Of a stretch of DNA of 64,000 nucleotides, positions 62,233 to 64,000 are shown piece by piece; the stretch's first letter is position 1, and the number at the start of each line of letters is the position of its first letter. Location: positions 48,501-112,500 of the forward strand of contig JAYKKM010000002.1 of assembly GCA_035772405.1 (NCBI GenBank). The letters run 5' to 3'. The notes beneath the pieces were generated by a model. It was not told the origin of the DNA and searched no databases. It saw only the letters and a list, made by a program, of their open reading frames with translations. This DNA comes from Chrysogorgia sp. JL179-B06. Its lineage: Eukaryota; Cnidaria; Anthozoa; Scleralcyonacea; Chrysogorgiidae. The position numbers were made by a program, and so were the translations under genes.

Positions 62233-62404
62233 AATAATATGAGTCAAAGGGAAACGAAACATGTGTATTAAAGATAAACATATCCCTTTATTGAAAGTAA
62301 ACATATCCGTAATCTTTATGTTCTGCCAAGAAGAAAGGAAATTTTATTGAAAATGTTATCTACATAGCTTTTCTACCTGCTAATTAGTTGAATTGCATTG
62401 AATA

Positions 62405-62830
62405 ATTTTATTTGAGCAAGGTGGCTCTACTCAACTAAATTAGCTGCTTTCGAGAGAGGCCTTGCATATTTACCTGAATTACAAAATTACAAATTACAAA
62501 TTATTAATAATACAATACAAACATCTATCGATTAAAATAGTTTAAGGAGGAAGTATATATTTTCTTTTATGCATAGTCTTAAAAGAATCCAAGGAACTAA
62601 CGTTTCGTGTTTCTTCATCAATTGCATTCCTATCATTTGCACTGAGATAGTCTACTTTACTTTTACCCCAGTTAGTATTTGGCTTTGAACGCTGTATGTC
62701 ATTATTTGACCTTGTGTTGTAGCCATGATAAGATGACGAATAGTTGTATATTTTACACAAATCAGAAGGTAGCAAATCATTTAAAGACTTGTATACAAAC
62801 ACGCAACGATGAAATGCCCTTCGCGAGGAT
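62405..62830 (-). pseudogene. LINE 3' end, minus strand
   Basis: The minus strand reads MFVYKSLNDLLPSDLCKIYN, SSYHGYNTRSNNDIQ, KPNTNWGKSKVDYLSANDRN and SLDSFKTMHKRKYI, the C-terminus of a CR1/L2-like LINE protein (YNTR, then NWGK, then SFK). The 3' UTR follows to CCACCTTGCTCAAATAAAA at 62,405, sharing its tail with the LINE end at 23,640-23,690. 5'-truncated. Confidence 0.75.
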
Positions 62831-62932
62831 AGATTACGCCATTTTAGTATACGTAAAACAGTTTAGTTTAGTTTAGTTTATTAGATTTATCACTCTTTGG
62901 TGAACGGTGTACGCTTATTCAATATAGTGACT

Positions 62933-63523
62933 GTTATTATATGACTATTTTCGCGAGCGGTCCGGAACGTGAAATCCGGCAATTTGATTGGTTCCTGAGC
63001 GGTCCGGAATCTGCCGTTCCGGACCGCTAGCTGACAGTTGCTGACAGTGAAAATGTTATAAACAAAATGAAAGTGTCATTATACGCAACAAGATGGATAA
63101 TAATTTCAGAACTACTCATTGTTGAAATATATCGTGCAGGTATGTTGTTAGAAATTTTATAAGCTTTCATTTGATGTATAGCTCAGGTTTCCGCGTTATG
63201 TGAAACTTTTTAAAATGTCCAAAACGTTCGTAACATTGTTCGTGATAAATATAACATTTACTTCTCGCAGGTAATGTAGAATTTCAGGTGGGATTTTTCA
63301 ACTATACTTAACGCACAACCTTGAACAATATGTCAAACAAAAGCAAATGAAAAATTCTATTCGAGGTAGAAATTTTAGGAATCTAGCGAAACGGAGAGTA
63401 CTTTAAAAATTGGAAAACATTCTGCCATTTTGGTTTAGTTCGCAAGAAAAATGGTGGCGAATACGAGCCTAACACTGTAGAGTTTTCACAGAACGTTCAC
63501 AACATTTATGGTCATATAATAAA
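62933..63523 (+). mobile_element. Composite element 3: unit between GTTATTATATGAC inverted repeats
   Basis: GTTATTATATGAC (62,933-62,945) and GTCATATAATAAA (63,511-63,523) are inverted with one mismatch. On the plus strand: GCGGTCCGGAACGTGAAATC, TTGATTGGTTCCTGAGCGGT, GCCGTTCCGGACCGC, then an ATG (63,091; MDNNFRTTHC) with a stop soon after. The upstream GATTGGTTCCTGA block is shared with composite element 1. The palindrome at 63,528-63,668 follows, giving the mirror image of elements 1 and 2. Confidence 0.7.
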
Positions 63524-63527
63524 CTAC

Positions 63528-63668
63528 TTATTGACCTCGCTTGTTCGGTCTGTACTAGTGAAATATCGGACCTCCGTTTTCTGCACAGACCTCGGCTCGC
63601 TGCGCTCGCTCGGTCCGTACTAAAAACGTCGGTCCGATATTTCACTAGTACAGACCTCACGCTCGGTC
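63528..63668. repeat. Long palindrome (composite element 3)
   Basis: CTTATTGACCTCGCTTGTTC, GGTCTGTACTAGTGAAATAT and CGGACC at the left, answered by GGTCCGATATTTCACTAGTA, CAGACCTCACGCTCGGTCAA and TAAG at the right. The centre is GCTCGCTGCGCTCGCTCGG. Arms are about 65 bp. Confidence 0.92.
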
Positions 63669-63799
63669 AATAAGTAGTAAATATACCATGAAAGCTTGGT
63701 TCTGAATTTGAAACAGTCGAGAGCTGTTTAGAGAAATTTCACTGAATTCCTAAATTTTCTTTCTATTTCACTTCTGAATCACTGATATTAGACATTGGT

Positions 63800-63962
63800 C
63801 TTTGACGTCATTTTCTGTGAATAATAAATGAACTTTAGCAATGGAAAAAGGCATGAAGATGAGACTTTGGAAGACAAGATATTTTACAATTATTCGCAAG
63901 AGATTCCAAAGATTACGAATATGTAAAATCCGCAAATAGGACTTATAAAATAGACACTTTGA
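63800..63962. mobile_element. Right-half fragment of the 17,633 foldback family
   Basis: TTTGACGTCATTTTCTGTGA, AAAGGCATGAAGATGAGACT, AAGACAAGATATTTTACAAT and ATATGTAAAATCCGCAAATA match 17,930-18,070 in order. The left half is not visible in the preceding sequence. Confidence 0.65.
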
Positions 63963-64000
63963 GGCATCAAAGAGTAAAAAAATTGTTTGTAATGTATATA

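Overview
This window looks like intergenic DNA from an AT-rich animal genome, probably a marine invertebrate and possibly a cnidarian. The animal call rests on spliced transposon genes, HARBI1-type, hAT, mariner and pogo-like elements, several LINE remnants, tRNA-derived SINEs and hammerhead ribozyme motifs. The cnidarian guess is softer and comes from the look of the palindromic repeats. No host gene could be supported. Every convincing coding sequence belongs to a mobile element, and most long open frames are by-products of tandem repeats whose unit length is a multiple of 3.

Layout. 1-8.6 kb: foldback and MITE-type elements, a 26-bp minisatellite, head-to-head SINEs, two hAT-type elements, and a composite element made of a long palindrome plus a tyrosine-recombinase N-terminal fragment. 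9.0-13.7 kb: a 39-bp satellite of about 100 units, split by a precisely inserted mariner-type element. 15.4-20.1 kb: foldback elements and a minus-strand hammerhead motif. 21.2-23.0 kb: an 18-bp satellite. 23-25.6 kb: SINE and LINE fragments. 25.9-38.6 kb: a mosaic of direct and inverted segmental repeats carrying younger elements, a SINE-like unit that combines a tRNA-like head with a hammerhead tail, and a second copy of the composite palindrome element. 40.4-44.2 kb: another degenerate hammerhead and a dead LINE reverse transcriptase. 45.8-47.7 kb: a 13-bp minisatellite with a roughly 400-bp internal duplication. 48.4-61.2 kb: a diverged tandem segmental duplication. Its first copy carries an hAT-type insertion and its second copy carries two apparently intact autonomous transposons. 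62-64 kb: more foldbacks, a LINE tail and the third composite palindrome element.

The best-preserved genes are the Harbinger pair at 52.5-56.0 kb (a two-exon HARBI1-like transposase and a convergent two-exon Myb/SANT-like protein, enclosed by 27-bp perfect inverted repeats) and a 1,117-codon open frame at 56.9-60.3 kb for a site-type non-LTR retrotransposon (N-terminal zinc fingers, reverse transcriptase, CCHC and PD-(D/E)XK-like endonuclease), flanked by a 72-bp target duplication. The paralogous copy at 48.4-51.2 kb provides empty sites that show the order of insertion.

The most unusual signals are: (1) three copies of a two-part palindrome/recombinase element in which each palindrome's arms match each other better than they match other copies; (2) a recurring series of hammerhead-like motifs, one joined to a tRNA-like promoter; and (3) several insertions whose empty sites can be read inside this same window.
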